A stretch of DNA of 64,000 bases. Origin: Nocardioides lacusdianchii. GTDB lineage: Bacteria > Actinomycetota > Actinomycetes > Propionibacteriales > Nocardioidaceae. The notes beneath the pieces were generated by a model. The model worked only from the letters and a program-made list of their open reading frames with translations. It did no database searches and was not told the DNA's origin. Location of the stretch: contig NZ_JADHZD010000002.1 of the NCBI RefSeq assembly GCF_020102855.1, positions 248,001 to 312,000 on the forward strand, written 5' to 3'. A program made the translations under genes and the position numbers. This document shows positions 63,893 through 64,000 of this stretch, one piece after another. Position 1 is the first letter of the stretch. Each line of letters begins with the position of its first letter.

Positions 63893-64000
63893 CTGTCTCT
63901 CCTCGCCCCCGCGGCGCCGTGGTGCGCCACAGGTCCGATGCCCGAGGCGGCACCGCACCAAACGAGGGCGCGGGCGAGCTGTGGACAAGGCTCCCGGACG

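Overview
The window is a stretch of a high-GC (roughly 70 % by eye) actinobacterial chromosome. It is almost fully coding, with mostly single-copy housekeeping genes, short operons and many 1-14 bp gene overlaps. Gene content (HGxxPAAW small membrane protein, Trp-operon membrane protein, DUF3046, an ANTAR regulator of the PdtaR type, GT4 GlgM-type glycogen synthase, a 4Fe-4S CysH, a WXG-type module) and the gene order polA / pdtaR / pyk / lgt / trpA-trpB-trpC / hisI point to a Nocardioidaceae-like organism. That order parallels Mycobacterium tuberculosis Rv1606-Rv1629. The genus is an inference; no rRNA is present to fix it.

Layout. 1-4.9 kb: end of a flippase, polA with an overlapping GNAT gene, a hotdog thioesterase and a second GNAT. 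5.2-11.1 kb: a branched-chain-amino-acid-type ABC system (livK convergent with livHMGF), whose LivH carries an unusual secreted N-terminal domain. 11.2-26.6 kb: pdtaR, an odd class-I tRNA with a Leu anticodon (CAA), pyk, gltBD, lgt, a SCO1 copper chaperone, trpABC without trpE, hisI and an aminodeoxychorismate-lyase-like gene. 26.7-27.0 kb: a tRNA cluster Gly-Cys-Val with a promoter and a strong terminator. 27.1-32.3 kb: membrane proteins, a sulfotransferase, a K+ channel and an AidB-type acyl-CoA dehydrogenase. 32.3-33.1 kb: two tandem small paralogues that look like divergent Sm/Hfq-fold proteins. 33.1-39.7 kb: pgm, glgC and glgM (alpha-glucan synthesis), interrupted by an ECF42 sigma factor with three DGPF genes and a matching promoter. 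39.7-40.8 kb: an AbiEi/DUF559 nuclease-like gene bracketed by four copies of one palindrome arm. 40.8-42.35 kb: a collapsed dctA / response-regulator locus. 42.4-44.4 kb: a lipoprotein and glyA. 44.5-48.25 kb: assimilatory sulfate reduction (structured leader, leader peptide, sulfite reductase, zinc ribbon, cysH, sirohydrochlorin chelatase). 48.3-51.5 kb: AlkD-like protein, DUF3037, HipA-like kinase, PPK2 and a phosphoribosyltransferase. 51.5-56.3 kb: recX-recA with a LexA box, then an MFS-DUF3046-methyltransferase-DinB run. 56.3-61 kb: GNAT, acyl-CoA ligase and an ABC-2 exporter. 61-63.9 kb: a three-gene WXG-like/lipase module running into the right edge.

No complete insertion sequence, prophage or CRISPR array is visible. 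The most unusual signals are the palindrome-flanked DUF559 gene (a possible REP/RAYT-like arrangement), the tandem Hfq-like proteins in a phylum usually described as lacking Hfq, a three-way-junction RNA candidate in front of the sulfite-reductase leader peptide, and the short-variable-loop tRNA with a Leu anticodon.
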